Positions 49,668 to 59,206 of a stretch of DNA of 64,000 nucleotides are shown piece by piece. How positions within the stretch are numbered: the first letter of the stretch is position 1; each line of letters starts with the position of its first letter. The translations under genes and the position numbers were made by a program. The DNA lies in NCBI GenBank assembly GCA_018673915.1, contig JABHBK010000044.1, positions 1 to 64,000 of the forward strand. Direction: 5' to 3'. The DNA comes from Nitrospina sp. GTDB taxonomy: Bacteria; Nitrospinota; Nitrospinia; Nitrospinales; VA-1. The notes beneath the pieces were generated by a model. That model had not been told where the DNA came from and searched no databases. It saw only the letters and a list, made by a program, of their open reading frames with translations.

Positions 49668-50738
49668 TCAAAGCACTTTTATAATTTCCGCTTCTGATAT
49701 TTGGTCAACGATTTCGATAGACCCAATTTCTTTAACCAGGATAAATTTTATTTTATGATCCATGGTTTTTTTATCATGGTACAAGGATTCAATCACAGCT
49801 GAGGAATCCAATTCCGGCATTTCAACAGGAAGGCCCAGGTTTTTCAGTAAAGCCTCCAAGCGCCTTGGAACATCTTCAGAGCATTTTCCCATAGATTGAG
49901 ACAGCGCGGCCGCTCGCACCATACCTATTGCCACAGCCTCCCCATGTATGAACCGGGAGTAATTTGTCAATGATTCGATAGCGTGACCCAAAGTATGTCC
50001 GAAATTGAGAATCATGCGGTAATGGCTTTCCCACTCATCCTTTTCAACCACCTCTGCCTTAATAGCGCAAGAGGTCTCGATGATATAGGAGAGACATTGC
50101 TGATCAAGGTTTAATATCTCCTTGTATTGGGTTTCCAAAAACTCAAAAAGTTTAGCATCGGAAATCACCCCGTACTTGACTATCTCTGCTAATCCCGCTC
50201 GGTATTCATTTGAAGGAAGCGTCCTGAGTGTTTCCAGGTCTGCCAACACCAGTCGTGGCTGATAAAACGCGCCAATCATATTTTTTCCTTTAGGATGATT
50301 GACTGCTGTTTTTCCTCCAACACTGCTATCAACTTGAGATAGCAAAGTTGTGGGCATTTGTATAAATGGAATTCCTCTCTGATAGGTCGCCGCGACAAAA
50401 CCCACCAGATCTCCAATTACTCCTCCACCCAAGGCGACTAAAACAGATTTCCTGTCACAATTTAGTTCCAGGAGGCGGTCATATAATTTTTCCGCCTGGC
50501 CCAGGTTCTTAGAGGATTCTCCTTCGGGAACTTCAATAACATCGGTGGTCCATCCCTGGTCTTTGAAATTTGCCACCACCTCTTTGCCATAAAGGCTGTT
50601 GATGGAAGGGTGGGTAATTATCACAACCCGGCTGGGATTAAAGACTGCCTTGAGAAACTCACCCGCCCGCTTTCTTAAGCCAGAGCCGATTAGAATTTCA
50701 TAACTTCTTTCACCCAAGTCAATGCTTAAGCGTTGCAT
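49668..50738 (-). CDS. aroB: 3-dehydroquinate synthase
   Basis: 'VALGGGVIGDLVGFVAATYQRGIPFIQMPTTLLSQVDSSVGGKTAVNH', 'LNFGHTLGHAIE'; start at MQRLSIDLG. Confidence 0.97.
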   Translation of the reverse strand: MQRLSIDLGERSYEILIGSGLRKRAGEFLKAVFNPSRVVIITHPSINSLYGKEVVANFKDQGWTTDVIEVPEGESSKNLGQAEKLYDRLLELNCDRKSVLVALGGGVIGDLVGFVAATYQRGIPFIQMPTTLLSQVDSSVGGKTAVNHPKGKNMIGAFYQPRLVLADLETLRTLPSNEYRAGLAEIVKYGVISDAKLFEFLETQYKEILNLDQQCLSYIIETSCAIKAEVVEKDEWESHYRMILNFGHTLGHAIESLTNYSRFIHGEAVAIGMVRAAALSQSMGKCSEDVPRRLEALLKNLGLPVEMPELDSSAVIESLYHDKKTMDHKIKFILVKEIGSIEIVDQISEAEIIKVL

Positions 50739-50821
50739 AAATTTATTATTTTCTATGTGTGTGAGATTTTTGCGGGCAGACGATTTGTCCAACCTAATTT
50801 AAACAACCTAAAACTCAAAAA

Positions 50822-52831
50822 TCAATTTGTTTCAATGATGGTAGGAGTGATAAACACTAAAAGCTCAGTAATCGTGTCGGCATCCGCAAAACTTTTAAAC
50901 AAATAACCCAATATAGGTAATTTGGAAAAGAATGGGACCTCCTTTTTGTTTTCAGTGGACTCGCTTTCGTAAATTCCACCCAGCACCGTGGTATCTCCAT
51001 TACCCACTAAAACTTCGGTGTGCGTTTCTTTGGTGGTAATGGTCGGTACTGACCCCACTAACTGTGTAAAATCTGCAGCATTTTTAGTCGCATCAATAAT
51101 CATATAAACATTGCCATCGGAGGTGGCATGTGGAGTAACCGTAAGACTAAGCTCAGCATCTACAAACTCAATGGAGTTGCCCTCTGCCGAAGTAACCTGG
51201 TAGGGAATTTGCCTTCCGCTTCTTATTCTGGCTTCCTTATTATCCGCAGTTGTGACTCTAGGACTGGATAGAATCCGCCCTTTTCCCTGAGTCTCCAGAG
51301 CTTCCAACCTAATATTTATATCCGCACCTTTTAACAAGCTTCCCAGGGTTAGATCAAATCCAGCTAAACTTCCTGCCGTAATATTCGATGCCTGTGATAA
51401 ATCCACCAAAAAGTTTGAAGTTGCAGTTGAAGTTGTACCGGAAACTGCGTTTGTAATACTGGTTACAGAACCAGTGTCCGTCGGAGCAATAAATACTGCG
51501 TTGCTTGAGCTAACCAAATCACCCGTTAAACCCCACTGGACACCCAATTCTTGAGTAAAAGATTTACTGACCTCAACAATTTTTGCTTCAATCAAAACCT
51601 GAGGCGTGGGGATATCCAAAATTCTTATGGTATTCAGCATGTCATCCACATGCGCTCTAAGATCATTCAGAATTAATGTGTTGGTGCGAGTATCCGCAGT
51701 AATTCGTGAGTCCGGGCGTGCACTCCTTAGGGCGGTGAGACTTGTGACCAGTTCGCTAATATCTGCATTATCTACACGAACCACTTCTGTGACCAAGTCT
51801 TCTGCGTCCCGCTGAGTAGTTCTTTCACTCACCGCACGGGCTTTTTCAGCAACCAGAGCGGCGGCCTCATTCCGCAAAACCGCTTTAGCTGCAATACGAA
51901 CGATATTGTCCCCGAAGCATTCTCGTCCCAAGGAGCTATTCGTAAGAATTATTTCCATTGCCTGGTTCCATGGCACATCAATCATTCTGATATTTACAGA
52001 GCCTCCTACTTCAGGAGAAAGAATCACATTAAATCCACTGATCTCTGCGAAGATCCTAAAAAGGTTGCGAACATCCGCATTTTGAAAGTCCAAAGAAATT
52101 GTTTCTTTTTCTCCATACAACATAGGAAAACACGTATCTTCGGAAACCTCACTCGTCTCATCCATAATGGAATTCGCGCCTCGGAGGCCTTTTTTATCAA
52201 ATTCTTTTTTAATAGTAGTTTTATTGGAAGGAGCTGTTTCACTCATCATCGAAGGCGGAGACACTTTGGCCATTTCCTCTCCCGATATATCCTGAGAAGA
52301 TTGAAGACTTACGATTAATTTATTTTTCTGCGGCTTTTTAATTTCATAATCCGCAGACTGATTGAGAACGATTTCGAGACGCAACACTCCCGCCTCTTCA
52401 AAATGGATGGGACGGATAGAACTTATGATCCCTTTATCAACCTGAATAAGACTGGTTAAATTCCCTTGATCCATTCCAGGAAAATCGATCACCAGTCGGA
52501 GCGGATTAAGAAGTTTAAACGCGGTGTACTGAACAGGACGAGTAGACTCGATAGAAACCACAGAGCTTTGCCCTTCTTCTGCAGTATCGAGAAGCACGAT
52601 TTCCCCCAATGGCTCTTTAGAACTTCCCGCCTGGCTTTGGGCCAAAACTAATAATGGAACTGCCGGTTTTTGGCCCTGACTGGAAGCACCTTGCCCTTGA
52701 ATCAAAGAAATATCAAAATTCTGATCCAGAAGCAGGACTGCAGAATGAGCAGTCAGAGCAGGCCAACCCGTTAAAAGAACCAAAAAACACGCTATCTTTA
52801 AATGGGATTTTATGAACATTTGTATTCTCAT
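50822..52831 (-). CDS. pilQ: type IV pilus secretin
   Basis: AMIN-like N-terminus, 'ISLDFQNADVRNLFRIFAEISGFNVILSPEVGGSVNIRMIDVPWNQAMEIIL', secretin 'GKGRILSSPRVTTADNKEARIRSGRQIPYQ', 'VPFFSKLPILGYLFKS'. Confidence 0.97.
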   Translation of the reverse strand: MRIQMFIKSHLKIACFLVLLTGWPALTAHSAVLLLDQNFDISLIQGQGASSQGQKPAVPLLVLAQSQAGSSKEPLGEIVLLDTAEEGQSSVVSIESTRPVQYTAFKLLNPLRLVIDFPGMDQGNLTSLIQVDKGIISSIRPIHFEEAGVLRLEIVLNQSADYEIKKPQKNKLIVSLQSSQDISGEEMAKVSPPSMMSETAPSNKTTIKKEFDKKGLRGANSIMDETSEVSEDTCFPMLYGEKETISLDFQNADVRNLFRIFAEISGFNVILSPEVGGSVNIRMIDVPWNQAMEIILTNSSLGRECFGDNIVRIAAKAVLRNEAAALVAEKARAVSERTTQRDAEDLVTEVVRVDNADISELVTSLTALRSARPDSRITADTRTNTLILNDLRAHVDDMLNTIRILDIPTPQVLIEAKIVEVSKSFTQELGVQWGLTGDLVSSSNAVFIAPTDTGSVTSITNAVSGTTSTATSNFLVDLSQASNITAGSLAGFDLTLGSLLKGADINIRLEALETQGKGRILSSPRVTTADNKEARIRSGRQIPYQVTSAEGNSIEFVDAELSLTVTPHATSDGNVYMIIDATKNAADFTQLVGSVPTITTKETHTEVLVGNGDTTVLGGIYESESTENKKEVPFFSKLPILGYLFKSFADADTITELLVFITPTIIETN

Positions 52832-54288
52832 GAGTTCGTATCACCCTCGCTAGTTATACTCTGAAAAAATTCTATAACTTTCTGGTTTGTCAGGATTGTA
52901 CCGAGGTAATTCCTGAATTTTTCAACAACGATTATTTGTTCGTCCTGTATCTCATCCACATATCCATAAAAAGGACCAACCAGATCTCCTTGTCTCACTG
53001 CATAACCAGTGCTACCCACCTCAAATATAGCAACGACTTCAGTTTTTTTCCGGATAATTCCCGTCATTCGGAGAGAATCATATTCTATCTGCAGTGGGGA
53101 CTCATCCATTCTAATATCGGCCGCGCGCTCCAGAACATCACGATAACTATTTATGGTATTTGAATATTCATCATCCGCCATCGCTTCTAATTCTTCCCGA
53201 TTGTTAATTAAGCGTTCAAAGCGCCTCAACTCCCTATAAAGTTTGGGGTATTGGTCTTCAATTTTGTCATACACCGACAAGGCAAGCGGAGGAATGCTTT
53301 TCAGCTCATCGCCAAACGAACGGGTCGTATTTTTCAGGCTCACTTTCGAGAGGGCAACCAGCCCCTCCTTGTTGACCAGAGGTTGGAAAGGATCGCGTCT
53401 TCCTATCAACATATATCGTTGCCCGGGTTGAGCAATCTCTTGCAACAGAGGAAACTCTGGTCCGCCAGAATCAATTTCTTTTATCAAGTCATCTTGAACT
53501 TTTTCTGCCATAAATAAATTCTTTTTTATTCCTTTACCAAAGCCCTTCAAACTTGTTTGGCTGAACCAACGACCCGCCTTGGAATTTAAAAACTCGGCAT
53601 ATTTTTCAAGTTCTCTATCTCTAAGGTTTCTATAACTAAAGAGCAAACCCCGCAAAACAATTTCGCGCATGGGTTCGGTAATGCTTTCTCCCCAAATTCT
53701 CAGCATTTTACCGAGTCTCTTGCCTTGATTATTTTTATTAAAAGGGTACATCAATTTGACATATCCCAAATAAAGGCTTTTCCCGGCTTCCGTCATACGT
53801 AAAGAACCTTCAATCTTCTCTATCAAAAATATTCGCTCCTCGCTGGGAGGTGAGCTCAATAAATCTTCCACGAACAAATCCATCTCTGACCGAAGGCCAG
53901 GATTACTTGATTCATTTGTAAGCCTCAATATTTTTTTTCCCAATGAACTTTGATACCACTGAACCGTCGAATTAACATATTGAGACTTGTAATTTTCAAC
54001 AAAAGATTGCTTTTGTACCCCAAAAAATTTTTCATGCGAATAAGCATGCCGCATAATCCTCTTGGCAAATGCGCCCTGACCCGGCGCCAATGCATCCGCA
54101 TTAATATTTCCTGAAATTTCCAAAACAGATTCCATATTATCCAAAACCCCTTCAAGGCCACTAAGCCGAAATAAAGTATAGAGTTTTTGGTTGCTAGAAT
54201 GCAGGTCATCTTGTAAAGGTGGGGTCAGCGCAGAGGCTTGAAAAAAAGGCACCCCTAAAGCTATCCACAAGAACAATATAATTTTCAT
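52828..54288 (-). CDS. pilP: PilP-like pilus lipoprotein/periplasmic protein with long N-terminal extension (tandem DUF2059-like)
   Basis: C-terminus 'RRDPFQPLVNKEG ... LRMTGIIRKKTEVVAIFEVGSTGYAVRQGDLVGPFYGYVDEIQDEQIIVVE' is PilP-like and lies between pilO and pilQ; N-terminal ~270 aa with 'VQWYQSSLGKKIL' and 'YAEFLNSKAGRWFSQ'. Confidence 0.75.
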   Translation of the reverse strand: MKIILFLWIALGVPFFQASALTPPLQDDLHSSNQKLYTLFRLSGLEGVLDNMESVLEISGNINADALAPGQGAFAKRIMRHAYSHEKFFGVQKQSFVENYKSQYVNSTVQWYQSSLGKKILRLTNESSNPGLRSEMDLFVEDLLSSPPSEERIFLIEKIEGSLRMTEAGKSLYLGYVKLMYPFNKNNQGKRLGKMLRIWGESITEPMREIVLRGLLFSYRNLRDRELEKYAEFLNSKAGRWFSQTSLKGFGKGIKKNLFMAEKVQDDLIKEIDSGGPEFPLLQEIAQPGQRYMLIGRRDPFQPLVNKEGLVALSKVSLKNTTRSFGDELKSIPPLALSVYDKIEDQYPKLYRELRRFERLINNREELEAMADDEYSNTINSYRDVLERAADIRMDESPLQIEYDSLRMTGIIRKKTEVVAIFEVGSTGYAVRQGDLVGPFYGYVDEIQDEQIIVVEKFRNYLGTILTNQKVIEFFQSITSEGDTNS

Positions 54289-54357
54289 AAAACACCTGAT
54301 TCTCATATCCAATACCATCCCCCGCTAAGGAGGTTAATGACCTTTCTTTTGTTTTCC

Positions 54358-54993
54358 CTACTTCGAATCCTTTTTAGAAGCAGTTCGATTTTCAGCACCA
54401 TCCACAAACGAATACGTTTTTAGCGTTAAAACTGTAACCAGCGAACCTGTCCTCCCCGTCCCTTCAGAAAATTTTAATCTCTGAAACTTTAGTACCAGGT
54501 TTTCAAGACTCACCAGACGCAAAAGGTTTTGCATATATTCAATGAAATCGAGAGTCCCCCATATTTCACCATTCAATTGAATTTTCAAGGGAATTTCCTT
54601 ATAAAAATCCCCCACCACACCTTCATTCAGGGTGAGTGCAACCATTTTGATATTTCTCTGCTTGCCAAACGCCTCTATCTTTCGCATCAGGCCAGGAATC
54701 TCAGCCTGCCCAGGCATTTGACTTTTGAACGCATCAAACTTGCCTTTTACCTGAGCCATATTTTTTGCCACTCGATCTTCTTTAGCCACTATCGACTTAT
54801 ACAGCTTCAGAGTCCTTTGTGCGGCCTCTTTCTTCTTGGCTAGTTTTTCAAATTCCGCATTTGTGGCGTTGTGGAAAGTAAAAAAGTACCCAATAAAAAG
54901 CACAAATCCGATGCCCACTGCTCCAACAAGCATATGGGTAAACTGGACCCCATCAAGATCATCGTAAGGAATTTTATCGAACAATTTATCCAT
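54358..54993 (-). CDS. pilO: type IV pilus inner membrane protein
   Basis: Single TM then coiled coil, 'EIPLKIQLNGEIWGTLDFIEYMQNLLRLVSLENLVL'; position after pilN. Confidence 0.9.
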   Translation of the reverse strand: MDKLFDKIPYDDLDGVQFTHMLVGAVGIGFVLFIGYFFTFHNATNAEFEKLAKKKEAAQRTLKLYKSIVAKEDRVAKNMAQVKGKFDAFKSQMPGQAEIPGLMRKIEAFGKQRNIKMVALTLNEGVVGDFYKEIPLKIQLNGEIWGTLDFIEYMQNLLRLVSLENLVLKFQRLKFSEGTGRTGSLVTVLTLKTYSFVDGAENRTASKKDSK

Positions 54994-55005
54994 AATTTTT
55001 GTTGA

Positions 55006-55671
55006 TCAAGCCGATTTTTTCTTTTCCATTTTCGGCATATAGCAATAAATAATAAACTTATGAACCGCCTGGCCACCAATATAAGTCAGCGATGATTTAA
55101 AAAGAAACGTGGTCTTGTAATAAGGAATTTTCTGCAGCCTTTTCAGGTATTCAGCCACTCCATTTTCAGTGAGCGCATAACCAGAAATCTCCACAAACTC
55201 CTTGGGAGCTATTCCTTTATTCTTCCTCCTCCTTTTTTTCTTTTTCTTCTTCTTTGGATCTCCATACATAATATTGGGGACATTTTTTTTCTTCAGTTCC
55301 TTAAAATCTCTCTGCACGATCGAACCCAACCAAAGGTCATCTGGAATCATAAGGTTTAAATCGCTGACAATAGTGCTCGCAGGCATTTGTCTTTCCCTCA
55401 AACCTTCAATGCCTGCAATAATATCTTGCAAACGTTTTTTCTTGGCTTGCATGGCTTTGACTTTATCTACCTGACTTTTTAAACTCGCGACTTGGGACTC
55501 CAGTTTGCGTGTTTCAATGCCTAACGAATCCAACTGAGCCTGTTCTACCAAACCGAGTATTACGATAAGCAAGATTGCCATAATAACGACGGCTATACAC
55601 TTAACCACCCGCTTTTGGATCTCGATCTTCCTCAGTTCATCGCGATAATCATGGAGATTGATCTGAATCAT
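55006..55671 (-). CDS. pilN: type IV pilus inner membrane protein with polybasic insert
   Basis: 'MIQINLHDYRDELRKIEIQKR' then TM, coiled coil; insert GDPKKKKKKKRRRKNKG. Confidence 0.9.
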   Translation of the reverse strand: MIQINLHDYRDELRKIEIQKRVVKCIAVVIMAILLIVILGLVEQAQLDSLGIETRKLESQVASLKSQVDKVKAMQAKKKRLQDIIAGIEGLRERQMPASTIVSDLNLMIPDDLWLGSIVQRDFKELKKKNVPNIMYGDPKKKKKKKRRRKNKGIAPKEFVEISGYALTENGVAEYLKRLQKIPYYKTTFLFKSSLTYIGGQAVHKFIIYCYMPKMEKKKSA

Positions 55672-56813
55672 TTGTGGTCAAACCTCCTTGTAGCTAAGCC
55701 CAATGCCACCGTAGACAAACCACCCATTTCATCGATCAACGATTGGTCAAAGTTTTTCGGGTTGACTTTGATCCCTTGCATAGGATTAAAGCTCTCCACA
55801 GGAACCTTTAAATAATCGGCAAAAAATCCCTCTATTCCTTGAATCATGCTCCCCCCTCCGCACAATAAAACCTTCTCTACCTTGTTGCCGGACAGGGTGC
55901 CAAAATATTCAAAGGATTTTTGAATCTCTTCCAAAACCCTTTTATAAGCTTGGGTAATTATATTGATAACGTCTTCTTCTTTAATATCCGAAGAAAAGTT
56001 GCCCCGCTTTATATCAATAACCTGTTTAAAGGGAACTTTGAATTTGGACATGAGCATCTTGGTGCAATACCCTCCCCCGACAGGTATATCCCGCGAGTAA
56101 CCCATTTTCCCATCCTGAATGATATTGATATGAGTAAATGAATCTCCCAGATCAATCAGCGCAGTATTACCCGCTGACGTTAAATCATTAGTCAATTGGG
56201 CAGCATTCATCAAGGCAAACACATTCAGGTCAATAATTGCCGGCTTCAAACCTGCCTCTATAAGAATATCAGTCCTCTCATCGATGACCGATCTTTGAAC
56301 CGCTACCAGAAGAACCTCCATCATTTCCTCATCCGGTTCCTCATTTGAAGGTTCCCCTTGGCTTTGAGATTCCCCATCAAACTCACTGCCCTTGGAATTA
56401 TCGGACCCCTCAGCACTATCAGCCTTTACCGCACCTAATAGTTGAAAGTCGAGAGCGACATCGTCTATATCAAAGGGTATATATTGTTCCGCTTCCTGGG
56501 CTATCTTTTCAGAAAGTTCCTCTTCCGACATTACTGGAACTTTTATTTTCTTTATAAAAACAGCTTCTCCCGCAACAGCAGAAACCACATAGCGGCTTTG
56601 TATTTTTTCGGCAGTGATTAATTTCGACAGAGCCGCTGCTACCTGGTCGGGTTTTTTAATCGCTCCCTCAATGATGCACTCTTCATCAAGAGGCATCATG
56701 CCAAAATGGGTCAACTCAAATTCCCCTCCCTTAAGCTCAGACAATTGAACCAGCTTGATTGAAGAAGACCCGATGTCGATGGCCACTAATTGGGTTTTTT
56801 TCGATAAAAACAT
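55668..56813 (-). CDS. pilM: type IV pilus actin-like ATPase
   Basis: 'LVAIDIGSSSIKLVQLSE', 'QYIPFDIDDVALDFQLLG', 'TALIDLGDSFTHINII', 'VLLCGGGSMIQGI'. Confidence 0.96.
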   Translation of the reverse strand: MFLSKKTQLVAIDIGSSSIKLVQLSELKGGEFELTHFGMMPLDEECIIEGAIKKPDQVAAALSKLITAEKIQSRYVVSAVAGEAVFIKKIKVPVMSEEELSEKIAQEAEQYIPFDIDDVALDFQLLGAVKADSAEGSDNSKGSEFDGESQSQGEPSNEEPDEEMMEVLLVAVQRSVIDERTDILIEAGLKPAIIDLNVFALMNAAQLTNDLTSAGNTALIDLGDSFTHINIIQDGKMGYSRDIPVGGGYCTKMLMSKFKVPFKQVIDIKRGNFSSDIKEEDVINIITQAYKRVLEEIQKSFEYFGTLSGNKVEKVLLCGGGSMIQGIEGFFADYLKVPVESFNPMQGIKVNPKNFDQSLIDEMGGLSTVALGLATRRFDHK

Positions 56814-57132
56814 AAGAAAGTATCTGCAATATCAAGATTTATAAAGCTACTGAACCCTTAAAAAGCAAACTCTGTACCAAACTCGCCCATCAACCATAAC
56901 TCATTGAAATTCAACAATCTAACAATCCAAGATTGATTCCAAATTTATATACCGGTGAATGATTTTTTGTCACTTTCCATAAAAAATCATTCAGGTTCAT
57001 TCTGTCAACGGGTACAAGAAAGCACTCAAGTCCTTCCAACTTCTTCCGATAAGCGTTCTGGGACATATTAAACCTGGCATTTTGAGTATGCACAAACCAA
57101 TACCAACTCCTCAAACGCAAACCCAAAAAAAT

Positions 57133-57384
57133 TCAGTTTATTTTTGTCTTTATTTTTTTGGTTTCTGAAATAGAGTTATCATTTTCAGAATCAAAAATTC
57201 TTGTCCGATCTACAAGCTTGTAACCAAGAGCCAAAATGATTTTTCGCTTTGTATCAAGTCGGCAATCATTCCCCTTTTCAATACGATCAATCGTCTGAAC
57301 GGTCACGTCTGCCTTGCGAGCTAGCTCAGCTTTGCTCATCATTTTTGCCTCCCGGATTTGCCGGACGCTGTTGCTTTTGGCCAC
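57133..57384 (-). CDS. XRE-family helix-turn-helix protein
   Basis: 'VRQIREAKMMSKAELARKADVTVQTIDRIEKGNDCRLDTKRKIILALGYKL'. Confidence 0.85.
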   Translation of the reverse strand: MAKSNSVRQIREAKMMSKAELARKADVTVQTIDRIEKGNDCRLDTKRKIILALGYKLVDRTRIFDSENDNSISETKKIKTKIN

Positions 57385-57641
57385 TGTAATTCCCCTCTCT
57401 TAAAATGGTTCTGGCGCAGTTGGGCCTGCAAATTAAATACTTTTTATGGAATAGTATCGAGCTTATTTTAAATACATGGACTTGTCAACAAAATTCTTGG
57501 AATTTCCATTTACTTATACTAATTTGTTTAAATTTATATAAATTTAGTGTTTGGGCTCATAATGGATTGTATAAACTCATTAAATTGGCTCTGGCTAAAT
57601 GCCAGTTGCAAAGATCGAGAGATTCCCTTACAGTTTTCCCC

Positions 57642-58991
57642 ATGAAACAAGTCTATTTAGATACTTTTGGTTGCCAGATGAACGTTGCCGACACAGACAG
57701 AATGGAACTCATCCTGTTCCATTCCGGCTACCGGCGTACCCTGGAAAAAGAGGATGCAGATCTGATTCTGGTTAATACCTGTTCGATTCGTGAAAAAGCG
57801 GAGCAAAAAACTTTCTCTCTGTTTGGTGGCTTAAAGCCTTTAAAAATGGCCAATCCAGATCTGATACTGGGCTTAACCGGGTGCTTGGGACAACAGGATG
57901 GGAAAAAGCTACTCCAACGTATGCCCTATCTGGATTTCGTGATGGGCCCCGACCAAGTGGAAGGAATTGCTCAGGCCGTAGATCGGGTACGTAGCGCTAG
58001 CAAATCTTTTGTCTGGACCGGATTTGATCATGAAAAAGTCTACTCCATTCCCGAACTAGCCGGAGATCTGCCAAAGGCCCCTGGACCCAGCGCGTTTGTT
58101 AACATTATCAAGGGTTGCGATAAGTTTTGTACTTTCTGCATTGTTCCCTTCACTCGTGGAAGAGAAAAGTCGAGAGAACCGGCAGAACTCTTTGATGAAG
58201 TCCGTCACCTGGTGAGTCGCGGCGCAAAAGAAATTATTTTACTGGGTCAAAACGTTAACTCTTATGGCAAACGAGGACTGGAGAATCCCATGCCATTTCA
58301 TGAGCTTTTATATGGTGTCGCGGAAATTCCCGGGGTAGAAAGATTGCGCTTTACCACCAGCCATCCCAACGACTTTACTCGCGAAACCATTCGTGCTTAC
58401 CGCGATCTAGATATCCTGATGAATCATCTGCATCTCCCCGTTCAGAGCGGAAACAATCAAGTGCTTAAAGCCATGCGTAGAGACCATACGATTGAAGAAT
58501 ATAAGGATTTGCTGGCGGAATTGAAATCAGAAGTCCCGGATATTTCCCTCTCTACCGACATCATCGTTGGTTTTCCCGGTGAAACCGATGAAGCTTTTGA
58601 AGACACACTGAAAATTATGGAAGAGGTCGGCTACAGCAGCAGCTATATGTTTGCCTACAGTCCAAGACCAGGAACCCCTGCAAATGAATTGCCCGACTCG
58701 GTTCCAGACGAAACCAAAAAGCGTAGACTCCAGGAAGTTATAGCATTGCAACATAAGCAGTCCGAGAAATTAGGACAATCCTTTGTGGGAAAAGATATTG
58801 AGGTTCTGATCGAAGGAAGATCTTCTAAACCAGGCTATATGTTCAAGGGCAGAAATCCGCAATACTGGAACGTAAACCTTCAGGGGGAAGAGGGCATCAT
58901 CAAGGCTGGAGATACAGTAACCGTTCAGGTCGAAAATGTTACCGGCCATTCCCTCAACGGCACCACCAGGTGTCGGGCCAGCGCACAATAA
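57642..58991 (+). CDS. miaB: tRNA-2-methylthio-N6-dimethylallyladenosine synthase
   Basis: 'MKQVYLDTFGCQMNVADTDRM', radical SAM 'GCDKFCTFCIVPFTRGREKSR', TRAM domain; the 79 upstream codons in the ORF track are treated as non-coding. Confidence 0.96.
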   Translation: MKQVYLDTFGCQMNVADTDRMELILFHSGYRRTLEKEDADLILVNTCSIREKAEQKTFSLFGGLKPLKMANPDLILGLTGCLGQQDGKKLLQRMPYLDFVMGPDQVEGIAQAVDRVRSASKSFVWTGFDHEKVYSIPELAGDLPKAPGPSAFVNIIKGCDKFCTFCIVPFTRGREKSREPAELFDEVRHLVSRGAKEIILLGQNVNSYGKRGLENPMPFHELLYGVAEIPGVERLRFTTSHPNDFTRETIRAYRDLDILMNHLHLPVQSGNNQVLKAMRRDHTIEEYKDLLAELKSEVPDISLSTDIIVGFPGETDEAFEDTLKIMEEVGYSSSYMFAYSPRPGTPANELPDSVPDETKKRRLQEVIALQHKQSEKLGQSFVGKDIEVLIEGRSSKPGYMFKGRNPQYWNVNLQGEEGIIKAGDTVTVQVENVTGHSLNGTTRCRASAQ

Positions 58992-59044
58992 CTTCCACTG
59001 GCGAACAACCTTGTTCTCGGTACAATCAAGTCCTTACCCCATTA

Positions 59045-59061
59045 CCGCCCACGGGAGTGGG
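59045..59061 (-). repeat. dispersed palindromic repeat family A (reverse copy)
   Basis: ccgcccacgggagtggg. Confidence 0.6.
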
Positions 59062-59146
59062 CCACCAGGCACCAGCGTGATGCTGGACTCAACTGGCAAT
59101 AGCTTGTTAAGCCAAGATAACTCTTTTCCAGCCAGAGCAAGGTATT

Positions 59147-59184
59147 TACCCCTTCGAGGCACGAAGGCTCAGGAAAAATATCAC
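59147..59184 (+). repeat. dispersed repeat family B
   Basis: taccccttcgaggcacgaaggctcaggaaaaatatcacg. Confidence 0.6.
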
Positions 59185-59206
59185 GGCTATCTGCCGCTTC
59201 GCCGGG

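Noticed and set aside
57405-57641. 79-codon N-terminal extension of MiaB in the ORF track
   Set aside because: The canonical start is MKQVYLDTFGCQMN at 57642; the extension is AT-rich intergenic DNA
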